Assembly (NCBI GenBank): GCA_017889705.1
Contig: JAGGAB010000004.1
Span: 62,001 to 126,000 of the forward strand
DNA from: Bacillota bacterium
Lineage (GTDB): Bacteria; Bacillota; Negativicutes; Sporomusales; Sporomusaceae
DNA: 64,000 bases
Direction: 5' to 3'
Notes under the pieces: model-generated
The model's database searches: none
Seen by the model: only the letters and a program-made list of their open reading frames with translations
Told to the model about the DNA's origin: nothing
In this document: in pieces, positions 8,914 to 15,630 of the stretch
How the letters are laid out: each line of letters opens with the position of its first letter
Numbering within the stretch: position 1 is the stretch's first letter
Position numbers and translations under genes: made by a program

Positions 8914-8942
8914 ATTATAGTTAGACATCTAACCAATGTCAA
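8914..8942 (-). promoter_or_regulatory. sigma-A promoter with embedded operator for the MarR gene
   Basis: On the minus strand TTGACA (8937-8942), a 17-bp spacer and TATAAT (8914-8919) are both consensus. The spacer contains the palindrome TTAGATGTCTAA (8921-8932), an ideal place for a repressor to block RNA polymerase. Predicted transcription start is about 8907. Confidence 0.85.
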
Positions 8943-9260
8943 GCTTTTTGAAAAATATAAGCACAGAGCCCCAAAAGTGCGGTATACTGAGTACAGATAA
9001 ATGGCGACTTAGATCAGATGGCGTTTGACAGTAGCGGTGAGTAGCAAAGTTTGCAAATCAAAGTGGTTACGCTTGCGGATGGCGTGTTTGATGTGTGAAG
9101 CGAGGCGTCTAATAATGAGTAAGAGTTGCAGTTGGAGGCTCGGATAAAATAATAAAGATAGTTGGATGCTATAATAAGCAAGGGATATGTCGCTAATAAG
9201 AAAATCCAGCATATCGAGAGAGGATATTGTGTAATAATGGCAAACTATTTGGAGCAAGGT
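8943..9260. other. intergenic region without an assigned gene
   Basis: About 320 bp with no gene I can support. A minus-strand frame at 9009-9296 is Leu/His-rich, ends in RRLASHIKHAIRKRNHF and then more Leu-rich residues, and could be a decayed transposase end, but it has no ribosome site and overlaps the start of the TipAS gene. A promoter for the TipAS gene probably lies here. Confidence 0.4.
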
Positions 9261-9644
9261 ATGAACAACAACGCAATACATACTGAGGAGATACAACTTA
9301 ATCCCTGCTCAGAAGAAGGGCAGGACAATACTGATCGAACTGTAAACTATACGGAAGATGATTGGGCGCTTGTTAAGGACAAGGCTCATGAGATCTATAA
9401 AAAAATAGTAATACATATGGACAAAGGGGCTGATAGCCTTGAAGTTCAAAAGTTAATAGCCGAACTGAGGCAGCATATAACAGCTGATGTCTGCAACTGT
9501 ACTCCGGAGCTACTCAGACAACTCGGGAATATATATGCCTTTAATAAACGTTTCACTGGTAAAGTAGATCATTACCGGGACGGGTTTGCTGCCTTTTTGC
9601 GAAAAGCCATATATATTTATTGTGACAATATAAATGAGACTTGA
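9261..9644 (+). CDS. stand-alone TipAS-type antibiotic-recognition domain protein
   Basis: 127 residues from the ATG at 9261 (GGAG 6 nt upstream); in-frame starts at 9237 and 9162 are possible but less well supported. The pattern EDDWALVKDKAHEIYKKIVIHMDKGADSLEVQKLIAELRQHI..LLRQLGNIYAFNKRFTG..GFAAFLRKAIYIY matches the all-helical TipAS domain that binds thiopeptides or other ligands in MerR-type TipA regulators. The MerR DNA-binding half is absent, so it may be a ligand-sequestering protein or a remnant. The last codons and the TGA stop lie at the edge of the structured repeat at 9638, so the repeat seems to have supplied the C-terminus. Confidence 0.6.
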   Translation: MNNNAIHTEEIQLNPCSEEGQDNTDRTVNYTEDDWALVKDKAHEIYKKIVIHMDKGADSLEVQKLIAELRQHITADVCNCTPELLRQLGNIYAFNKRFTGKVDHYRDGFAAFLRKAIYIYCDNINET

Positions 9645-9755
9645 TTCAGATTGGGTTTTAACCCCGCCTGAATCTTAGTCGAATTATCCAGGGACTTAGC
9701 CGTTCTTTACTCCCGCCTGCCGAGGTCGGGAGTATTAGAACGGGTTAGTCATCGG
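9638..9755 (+). repeat. structured repeat, full A+B form (copy 2)
   Basis: Module A (GACTTGATTCAG pairing with CTGAATCTTAGTC around a G-rich/C-rich inner stem) is followed by GAATTATCCAGGGACTTA, a module B stem (CGTTCT/AGAACG plus ACTCCCG/CGGGAGT) and the closing GTTAGTCATCGG. The same architecture recurs at 22157-22275 and 28636-28753. It overlaps the stop codon of the TipAS gene. Confidence 0.85.
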
Positions 9756-9799
9756 ATAAAAGGTGTAGAGGAAAAAAACTAAACGCGGTAACAAATGAA

Positions 9800-9829
9800 A
9801 ACTCCACGCAGTAGCAGGTGGAGTTTTTG
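9800..9829. terminator. terminator hairpin, probably bidirectional
   Basis: AACTCCAC (9800-9807) pairs with GTGGAGTT (9818-9825) followed by TTTT; on the minus strand the hairpin is also followed by a T-rich run. It lies at the end of the minus-strand unit of two mini-genes. Confidence 0.7.
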
Positions 9830-9855
9830 TGTTTTGGCGGGGTTAGCGAACCGCC

Positions 9856-10017
9856 TTATTTTATTTTCCAGGAGCGGATTTCGAGGTGATTTGTCGATTT
9901 TTGAAAAATACTTTTGGGGGGATGGGTTAGCGAGTATATATACGAGAGTAGCAGAAAAAAAACAACTAAGCCCAGACTGGGGAGAATAATATGTAGGTTT
10001 TCCATAATTATTTTCAT
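9856..10017 (-). CDS. 53-residue single-span membrane peptide
   Basis: Translated by eye: a short N-terminus (MKIIMENLHIILPS), one hydrophobic helix of about 22 residues (LGLVVFFLLLSYIYSL) and a basic C-terminal tail ending EIRSWKIK. The ATG at 10017 is preceded by AAGGAGG with 5-nt spacing, a very strong site that argues it is translated. It follows the 59-residue ORF by 82 bp on the same strand and is followed by a terminator, so both should lie on the transcript that begins with the c-di-GMP-I riboswitch. No homologue is recognised; topology is probably N-out or N-in with a basic cytoplasmic tail. A small effector or regulatory membrane peptide is a possibility, not shown. Confidence 0.55.
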   Translation of the reverse strand: MKIIMENLHIILPSLGLVVFFLLLSYIYSLTHPPKSIFQKSTNHLEIRSWKIK

Positions 10018-10099
10018 AGAGTCCTCCTTGACGGGTGATCATCCGCTTAATCCTAGCGGCAGTAGGTACAGCGAGACAGTTGCTAAAAATCAATGATAG

Positions 10100-10279
10100 T
10101 TACGGTTGAATGCGTAAAAACTCGATCGCTTGTGATAAATTATCTTCCAGTTTTTTTAGGCGCTCTGCCGTATGGAGTTCGCCTTTTTGCCGGTAAACAA
10201 TTTCTGTGGCCTGAATGACTATCCGTAATTCTTCCAGCTCGATCCGCTTTTCTTCAACTGCCTTAAACACCTGAAGCAT
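10100..10279 (-). CDS. 59-residue helical protein, possibly Spo0E-like
   Basis: Translated by eye: two charged amphipathic helices, residues about 5-25 (FKAVEEKRIELEELRIVI) and 36-57 (HTAERLKKLEDNLSQAIEFLRI). GGAGG lies 8 nt before the ATG. Size and layout fit the Spo0E family of aspartyl-phosphate phosphatases, two-helix hairpins that dephosphorylate Spo0A; the SQAIEFL segment aligns loosely with the family's SQxLDxLI signature but has Glu where Asp is expected, so activity is doubtful. It is the first gene downstream of a c-di-GMP-I riboswitch. If real Spo0E, it would tie c-di-GMP to sporulation control; otherwise it is an unknown coiled-coil peptide. Confidence 0.55.
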   Translation of the reverse strand: MLQVFKAVEEKRIELEELRIVIQATEIVYRQKGELHTAERLKKLEDNLSQAIEFLRIQP

Positions 10280-10429
10280 AAATACTCCTCCATTATTGAA
10301 TGTAACTTAGTTTAACCAAATATGGTCAAGGCAGCTCATTTCATATTGCTATTAATTTTGTGATTTTGGTAAATAAATAACACCAATCTATAGACAGACT
10401 GATGCCAGGGTGTAGTACAATTCGTGTTG

Positions 10430-10520
10430 ATGAACCGGCAACCTGGCAGTCATAGACCATGTCCTTAGACCCATAGCTTTGCGTCCTTACCTTTCGGTAA
10501 GTTTGCCACTATATGCAGTT
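10430..10520 (-). ncRNA. cyclic di-GMP-I (GEMM-I) riboswitch
   Basis: Read on the minus strand the segment contains GGCAAAC, a GNRA tetraloop hairpin (TTACCGAAAGGTAA), GGACGCAAAGC, CTAAGG and GCCAGGTTGCCGG in the order and spacing of the GEMM-I aptamer. The GAAA tetraloop and its receptor arm with CCAGGTTGCC are its most conserved parts. A CCTGGC 25 nt downstream (minus sense) could pair with GCCAGG as a switching helix. The leader runs about 150 nt further to the 59-residue ORF. Whether c-di-GMP turns the genes on or off cannot be read from sequence. Confidence 0.88.
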
Positions 10521-10549
10521 TGTGTCTAAATTAAGGAATCTTAGTTACA

Positions 10550-10578
10550 ATTTTACATCTTATATAGCAAATAGTCAA
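10550..10578 (-). promoter_or_regulatory. sigma-A promoter of the riboswitch transcript
   Basis: On the minus strand TTGACT (10573-10578), 17-bp spacer, TAAAAT (10550-10555). Start of transcription would be near 10543, about 20 nt before the aptamer. An imperfect 26-bp palindrome (10581-10606) sits just upstream of the -35 box and may be a regulator site. Confidence 0.75.
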
Positions 10579-10820
10579 TAAACAATAGGACTAAAGTCTT
10601 ATTGTTGCGAGTGAATGGTCCTTGTTTGTGTCTGGTGGTATTGGGTTATGTTTTTTTTGCTTCTTTAGTTATAAAAAAATTTTTAGTTTGACTTTTTTCA
10701 AAGAAGGAACTTTGGTTTACAGGAGAAATGACGACAGGACAGAATACTATTTTTGTAGCTGTATCTGTAACAATGGAAGTAGGTTTTGATTTTACCGAAA
10801 TAGCGAGAAAGAGGTGCCAG

Positions 10821-11906
10821 GTGAGTAAAATAAAATTTGCTATAGTCGGGACCGGGGCAATAGCTCCCATCCATGCTCAGGCAATTTCCGGTTTAGAAGA
10901 TGCGGCAGTGGCTGCGGTGGTTGGTAATTCTGCTGAGAGAACCCAGGAGCTTGCCTGTAGCCATAATTGCGATTGGTATAGTGATTATCAGGAAATGCTG
11001 AAGCGAACCGATATTGATGCTGTTGCAATTTGCACGCCAAATGGACTTCATGCTGAATTAGGTATACAGGCTGCTCGGGCAGGCAAACATGTGGTGCTTG
11101 AGAAACCCATTGATATTTCTTTGGAAAATGCTGATGCGTTAATTAAGGCCTGCCAGACTCAGGGTGTTAAACTGGGCGTGATATTTCAGCGACGTTACAG
11201 CCAAGGAGTAATGGAACTAAAGCAACTGCTTGATCAGGGAAAGTTAGGCAACCTGATTTTCGGCGGCTGTTATATAAAATTATATCGCAGTCAGGAGTAT
11301 TATGACAGCGGTGCTTGGCGGGGAACCTGGGCCATGGATGGCGGTGGCGTGTTAATGAACCAGGGTATTCATTATATTGACATGCTGCAGTTTTTGGCAG
11401 GTTCGGTAGCAGAGGTTAACGCCCAGTGCGGAACCTTTGGTCATAGCGGGCTTGAAGTAGAGGACACAGCTGTCGCGGCCATCAAATTTCACTCTGGTGC
11501 GCTGGGCGTTATTGAAGGAACTACTTGCGCTTATCCGGGCTTGGTATCGCGCATTGATATTTACGGGACAGAGGGCAGCGCAGTTATTGAAAATGATGTG
11601 CTCACTTCTGTGCAGCTGCAGTCAGGTTATGAATATAAAGCAGGTAGCAATACCGACAATGCCGGTGTGAGCAGTCCCAATATTTCGTTTGAATGCCACC
11701 AACTTCAATATCAGAACATTGTTGCTGCGATAAAAAATAACCAGGAACCATCTGTTAATGGTGTGGAAAGTCGCAAGGCTCTGGAAATCATATTGGCTAT
11801 TTATAAATCGGCATATACCGGCAACCGGGTTACTTTGCCACTGTCAGACAGCTTGTTTTTGGGAGAGCTTGCGAAGCAAGGTGGCTTTAACCCCAAAAGC
11901 AGGTAA
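10821..11906 (+). CDS. Gfo/Idh/MocA-family NAD(P)-dependent oxidoreductase
   Basis: 361 residues from the GTG at 10821, which has AGAGG about 6 nt upstream; the frame extends to 10728 but that extension lacks family similarity. Residues 5-20 (KFAIVGTGAIAPIHAQAI) form the Rossmann GxGxxG loop, EKPIDISLENAD is the family EKP motif with the catalytic lysine, and WAMDGGGVLMNQGIHYIDMLQFL is the substrate-binding segment with the conserved GG..D/N..IHxID histidine. Members oxidise sugars, inositols or sugar nucleotides. No sugar operon surrounds it, so substrate is unknown. It is followed by a YkgJ-type gene 18 bp downstream, perhaps co-transcribed. Confidence 0.88.
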   Translation: MSKIKFAIVGTGAIAPIHAQAISGLEDAAVAAVVGNSAERTQELACSHNCDWYSDYQEMLKRTDIDAVAICTPNGLHAELGIQAARAGKHVVLEKPIDISLENADALIKACQTQGVKLGVIFQRRYSQGVMELKQLLDQGKLGNLIFGGCYIKLYRSQEYYDSGAWRGTWAMDGGGVLMNQGIHYIDMLQFLAGSVAEVNAQCGTFGHSGLEVEDTAVAAIKFHSGALGVIEGTTCAYPGLVSRIDIYGTEGSAVIENDVLTSVQLQSGYEYKAGSNTDNAGVSSPNISFECHQLQYQNIVAAIKNNQEPSVNGVESRKALEIILAIYKSAYTGNRVTLPLSDSLFLGELAKQGGFNPKSR

Positions 11907-11924
11907 TAGGGATATAATCTGTTA

Positions 11925-12596
11925 GTGAAGGGATTGGTAACACTGAAATTATTCCTTAATCAAGAAAATGAAGTTGCTGTTGACGGGGTAAGCAGTAAAG
12001 CAACCGTGCAGGATTTCTTTGATGCCATTGATGATTTTTTTACCGCTAATCCGCTGCCCTGTGAGACTTGCAAGCAAAACTGCTGCGGCGGCAGATTCAA
12101 GATCAATATGGACAGTGTCAGTGCCAGGAAAATTTCGCGGGGCAAAGTCGAACGCATTATACCCAAACTGTTTGTAGATATGGGTGAGAATAAACTGGAA
12201 GTATTTCTTGTTGCCGGGAACAAAAAATGCCGTAACCTGAATGGGCTGGGTAGATGTCTTGTGTATAAAGAGCGGCCGGCAAGCTGCCGAACCTATATCT
12301 GTATTGCCAAAAGCTCTTGTTACAAAATCTTAGAGGCCGCCATTGTTGCAGAGCTACACCATGCCATGCGAGCCGAATACCTTGATGTTGTCTTAGCAGA
12401 TAGAGCAACACCTGCGGCTGCTATTGAGCCTGCCGGGGCACTGCGTCAGGAGATAGTAAGTACCAGCATTGCCTATAACCGCAATAACTATAGCGAAATA
12501 TTGATTAAGGATTGTGTAAAGGCCGACAGTGCCCATTCAAATGTGACACCGGCAGAAGCTGCCTGGTTTCAGGAACTCATTAATAAAAATGTGTAA
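11925..12596 (+). CDS. YkgJ-family cysteine-cluster (Zn/Fe-chelating) protein
   Basis: About 223 residues, GTG start (no good ribosome site, start uncertain). Cysteines are arranged PCETCKQNCCGGRFKINM near residues 46-62, then KKCRNLNGLGRCLVYKERPASCRTYIC near 104-130. This is the CxxC...CC...C...C...RPxxCR pattern of the YkgJ/UPF0153 group, predicted to hold a zinc ion or Fe-S cluster. The rest is helical and unremarkable. Function of the family is not established. It follows the oxidoreductase by 18 bp and is convergent with the small minus-strand gene. Confidence 0.75.
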   Translation: MKGLVTLKLFLNQENEVAVDGVSSKATVQDFFDAIDDFFTANPLPCETCKQNCCGGRFKINMDSVSARKISRGKVERIIPKLFVDMGENKLEVFLVAGNKKCRNLNGLGRCLVYKERPASCRTYICIAKSSCYKILEAAIVAELHHAMRAEYLDVVLADRATPAAAIEPAGALRQEIVSTSIAYNRNNYSEILIKDCVKADSAHSNVTPAEAAWFQELINKNV

Positions 12597-12601
12597 GGCA
12601 G

Positions 12602-12856
12602 TTAAACAATAATGCTGGCATTTACGATAATAAATACATCTAGGATATCTTTAAGATCGCTTTGTAAACCAATATTGTGTCTGATGCCGACTCCGTTTAA
12701 GGCCGAATCCAGCGAAGCCTGAAATTGAGGTGTTAATAACACCTCAGGATGAGGAGAGGTTATGGCATCAAGGTTGGTAGCCAGGAAAACTTCCAGCTGA
12801 TCGCTAATGTCAGGATGGAGGACTTGCACCTGACGGAAAAATGAGACTTTATTCAT
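12602..12856 (-). CDS. 84-residue hypothetical protein
   Basis: Not recognised. The ATG at 12856 is preceded by GAGGTGG at good spacing, which supports translation. The sequence (VSFFRQVQVLHPDISDQLEVFLATNLDAITSPHPEVLLTPQFQASLDSALNG) looks like a compact mixed alpha/beta protein with no membrane segment. It ends 5 bp from the stop of the convergent YkgJ-type gene. Lineage-restricted hypothetical protein is the safest label. Confidence 0.6.
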   Translation of the reverse strand: MNKVSFFRQVQVLHPDISDQLEVFLATNLDAITSPHPEVLLTPQFQASLDSALNGVGIRHNIGLQSDLKDILDVFIIVNASIIV

Positions 12857-12986
12857 ATTGCCACCTCAACAGTTTTTTATACTAGTGTATGCAGTTAACC
12901 TAACTTGGTTGCAGCTACGAATTTTACAGATCATATGGTTTTAGAGTAAAATAATATAACTAGATTTAAATAAAGGAAGTTTTATT

Positions 12987-13592
12987 ATGGCAGCAGCTCC
13001 TACTCCGCCGACAAAACCTACACCGCCGACCCCGCCTACCCTTACACCTGCAGGCAGCCAGAATTCTGCCGAACAGCAGCCTGCTGCGGTGCAGATTCCA
13101 GCTGTGGGCAGCTCAGGCACTAATCAGCCGGTAAGCCCGGAGGTGTCTGAGGCTGTTAAGAAAGTCGAAGAAATAAGAAAAGCCTTTGAAGGCATGCCGA
13201 CAAAACCCAAGGCTGCGGAACAGGAAAAACCGGCTGAAACCGGCGATAAGGCCAAACCCAATACAAGTCAGCCATGGCCGGCGGCAACTAGCAACACACA
13301 GAATGTGGTTTCGTCGCAGACTGCTGTTCCCCCTCAGCCGGTTGTCAGTAAAAACAAGCCCTCTATTACTACTTTTCTCCCCTTTTTTGTTGGGGTTGTA
13401 GTGCTTGTCGCTGTGGTGTTAGTGGGAATGCGGTTGTTTAAGGTTAAATCGGCTCAAACCGGGCAGACTGCTACAACTAGTGAGTATGTTGAAAATAATC
13501 CATCCGAAACTAAGCAGGACAGCACAAAAATCATAATAGCGCCACCAGATACGGCACCGAAAAGCGAAAGAAATTTTGAAGCTAAGGTATAA
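12987..13592 (+). CDS. proline-rich single-span membrane protein
   Basis: 201 residues. The N-terminal 115 residues are dominated by Pro, Thr, Ala and Lys (TPPTKPTPPTPPTLTPAGS at the start) and look disordered. One membrane helix follows near residues 132-152 (FLPFFVGVVVLVAVVLVGM), then a basic stop-transfer segment and a short hydrophilic tail. No signal peptide, so the Pro-rich part is probably cytoplasmic. AAAGGAAG precedes the ATG. A terminator follows. Function unknown; Pro-rich linkers of this type occur in envelope-spanning or scaffold proteins, but nothing here proves it. Confidence 0.65.
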   Translation: MAAAPTPPTKPTPPTPPTLTPAGSQNSAEQQPAAVQIPAVGSSGTNQPVSPEVSEAVKKVEEIRKAFEGMPTKPKAAEQEKPAETGDKAKPNTSQPWPAATSNTQNVVSSQTAVPPQPVVSKNKPSITTFLPFFVGVVVLVAVVLVGMRLFKVKSAQTGQTATTSEYVENNPSETKQDSTKIIIAPPDTAPKSERNFEAKV

Positions 13593-13634
13593 CTTCCGCA
13601 AAAAGCGGAAAACGCCGTGGGGGCATACAAAATG

Positions 13635-13667
13635 AAAAACCGATTATCTGCGATAATTAGGTTTTTT
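13635..13667 (+). terminator. intrinsic terminator
   Basis: AAAAACC-ATTAT and ATAAT-GGTTTTTT form a hairpin with a T-run, 43 bp after the proline-rich membrane protein gene. Confidence 0.8.
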
Positions 13668-13784
13668 GTTTTTGGCGGCTAAGTCCCGGGAAAATTTTGA
13701 CTAAAATTCAGCCGGCATTAAGATGTTTAACTGAATTAAGTCTTCATATATCTGGTAGACAGTGAAACTGTTTTATACTATAAT

Positions 13785-13823
13785 TAAATTTGCATTTAAA
13801 ATTAATTTTTAAATGCAAATTTA
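13785..13823. promoter_or_regulatory. large palindromic operator of the TetR-RND operon
   Basis: Two perfect 17-bp arms (13785-13801 and 13807-13823; core AATTTGCATTTAAAA) with a 5-bp centre lie just upstream of the TetR start codon. Size and position fit an autoregulatory TetR operator controlling the regulator and the pump genes. Confidence 0.75.
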
Positions 13824-13834
13824 GGCGGAAGGAT

Positions 13835-14458
13835 GTGAATATAACGAAAAAAGAGGTATGTACAGATAAACCGACAGTTACCAAAATTATTGAAGCTGCC
13901 ATTCCGCTATTTGCCACCAAAGGCTTGGCCAATGTCTCGGTGAAAGAGTTGGCTGACGCTGCCGGCGTTAATATTGCACTGATTTCATATTACTTTGGCG
14001 GAAAAGACAATTTATATGCGTATATCTTGGAAGATCAACTGACAAAACTCAAAGATGCCATTGAAACCATTAAAGTCGAAGATATTCCTGCAATTATGAG
14101 GATGAAAAAGTTTGCAGACAGTATTCTTGCCACCAATAAAAATAATCCGTACATATGCCAGTTTTTTCATATGGAAGTATTTAATCCGAGCAAATATTTT
14201 GATACTTCGGTTAGAAATGCCGTGTGCCATACCCATGGCTTTTTGCGCAGTTGTATAGAAGAGGCAAAAAACAAGGGCGAAATTCGTGGTGATGTTGATG
14301 CAGCTCTCGCTGCGATGGGCTTTTTAAAAATACTGAACTTATCTTTTACTGCACATGACCTTTGTAAGGAGTTAATGGGTAATAAAGAAGACTTGGCTGC
14401 GCAATATGTTGCCCAGGCTCTTGAAATCTATTTGCATGGTGTTGCAGTGCAAGTATAG
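13835..14458 (+). CDS. TetR/AcrR-family transcriptional repressor
   Basis: About 207 residues from the GTG at 13835 (AGGCGG upstream). The open frame begins at 13790, but that point is inside the operator palindrome. The N-terminal helix-turn-helix is classical: ITKIIEAAIPLFATKGLANVSVKELADAAGVNIALISYYFGGKDNLY, with ASYYF-type recognition helix. The C-terminal ligand domain is helical and diverged; FHMEVFNPS..F and a CHTHGFLRSCIEEAKNKGEIRGDVDA stretch fit the AcrR/CecR-like subgroup. The gene is 27 bp upstream of the RND adaptor, so it very likely represses the pump operon. Confidence 0.9.
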   Translation: MNITKKEVCTDKPTVTKIIEAAIPLFATKGLANVSVKELADAAGVNIALISYYFGGKDNLYAYILEDQLTKLKDAIETIKVEDIPAIMRMKKFADSILATNKNNPYICQFFHMEVFNPSKYFDTSVRNAVCHTHGFLRSCIEEAKNKGEIRGDVDAALAAMGFLKILNLSFTAHDLCKELMGNKEDLAAQYVAQALEIYLHGVAVQV

Positions 14459-14485
14459 ATATGACTAAAGGGGAGGAGAAAAACT

Positions 14486-15619
14486 GTGAATAAAAAGAGT
14501 ATGATCTGGTTGGCCATACTATTAGTAGTGGTAACAACCGGCTGCAGTAAACAGCAATCAGCCCGTCCGCCACAAGAAGTTGCGGTTAAGGCGATGCAAG
14601 TTATTCAGAAAGATACACCTGTTACCTATGAGTTTGTTGGTGAGATTGTTGCTAAAGATGAGGTGCAAATTAAAGCACAGGTTACCGGCAATATTGCCAG
14701 CAAATTTGTTAAGGGCGGCGATACCGTTACGGCAGGACAGCCGTTGTTTGAAATTGACCGGCGCAAGTATATGGCAGCAGTGGCAGATTCCCAGGCACAA
14801 GTTGCCCAGGCCCAGGCCTCACTGAGCAATATCCAGCGTGACGTTGCGCGTTATCAGGAGCTGGCTAATCAGGGTGGTATTGCTGCTCAAACCCTGGATA
14901 CTTCTAAGTCCCAGGCCGAGCAGGTTGCAGCTCAGGTCAGCGCCTATCAGGCTAAACTGGAACAGGCCCAGAATGATCTGTCAGATACAGTAGTGGTATC
15001 ACCGGTAAACGGCCGGATTGGCGTAGGTGAATTGAGTGTCGGCGGCTATATACAGGCCGGCAGTACTGTGCTGGCTACCGTATCTACGGTTGACCCGGTG
15101 CAGGTTAAGTTCAGCATGAGTGAAAATGAATATCTGAAATTTGCCCAGATGGGTAATTCTCCAGATGCCTGGGGCCAGAATCTCAAACTGGTGCTCAGCA
15201 ATGGCAGTGAATATCCGATTACCGGACATTTGGAGCAGATTGACCGGGGACTGGCTAATCAAACCGGTACCTTGGCGATGAAAGCCTCGTTTGCAAACCC
15301 GCAGCAACTCTTAGTACCTGGCATGTTTGCCAGGATCATGGCAGTAGGTGAAACCCGGGTGGGAGCGCTGCTTATTCCACAGCGTGCTGTTCAGGAAATG
15401 CTGGGAAAAACCTTTGTAACTGTTACTGGTGCAAATAGTGAAGCAGTAACCAAACCAGTTAAACTAGGACCAAAAATTGGCAATTTGCAAGTTGTCGAAG
15501 AGGGTCTTGCTGCGCAGGATATTGTGGTTGTGGAAGGGTTTGCGAAAACGCAGCCAGGATCACCGCTTAAGGTTACTATGATTGGGCTGGAAGATCTGAA
15601 CATTCCCGGCGTGAAGTAG
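14486..15619 (+). CDS. RND efflux pump periplasmic adaptor lipoprotein (AcrA-like)
   Basis: 377 residues. A lipoprotein signal is visible: MNKKSMIWLAILLVVVTTGC with Cys 20 as the likely lipidation site. It is followed by the membrane-fusion-protein order: beta-barrel start, lipoyl half (EVQIKAQVTGNIASKFVKGGDTVTAGQPLFEID), coiled-coil hairpin (DSQAQVAQAQASLSNIQRDVARYQEL..), second lipoyl half (VVSPVNGRIGVGELSVGGYIQAG), barrel and membrane-proximal domain. It links the inner-membrane pump to an outer-membrane TolC-type channel. GGGGAGG precedes the start. It lies between the TetR gene and the permease gene, 11 bp before the latter. Confidence 0.93.
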   Translation: MNKKSMIWLAILLVVVTTGCSKQQSARPPQEVAVKAMQVIQKDTPVTYEFVGEIVAKDEVQIKAQVTGNIASKFVKGGDTVTAGQPLFEIDRRKYMAAVADSQAQVAQAQASLSNIQRDVARYQELANQGGIAAQTLDTSKSQAEQVAAQVSAYQAKLEQAQNDLSDTVVVSPVNGRIGVGELSVGGYIQAGSTVLATVSTVDPVQVKFSMSENEYLKFAQMGNSPDAWGQNLKLVLSNGSEYPITGHLEQIDRGLANQTGTLAMKASFANPQQLLVPGMFARIMAVGETRVGALLIPQRAVQEMLGKTFVTVTGANSEAVTKPVKLGPKIGNLQVVEEGLAAQDIVVVEGFAKTQPGSPLKVTMIGLEDLNIPGVK

Positions 15620-15630
15620 GGGGAGAATTC

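Noticed and set aside
9009..9296. Minus-strand 95-codon frame resembling a transposase end
   Set aside because: No ribosome site, low-complexity Leu/His content and overlap with the TipAS start; not enough to call a transposase.
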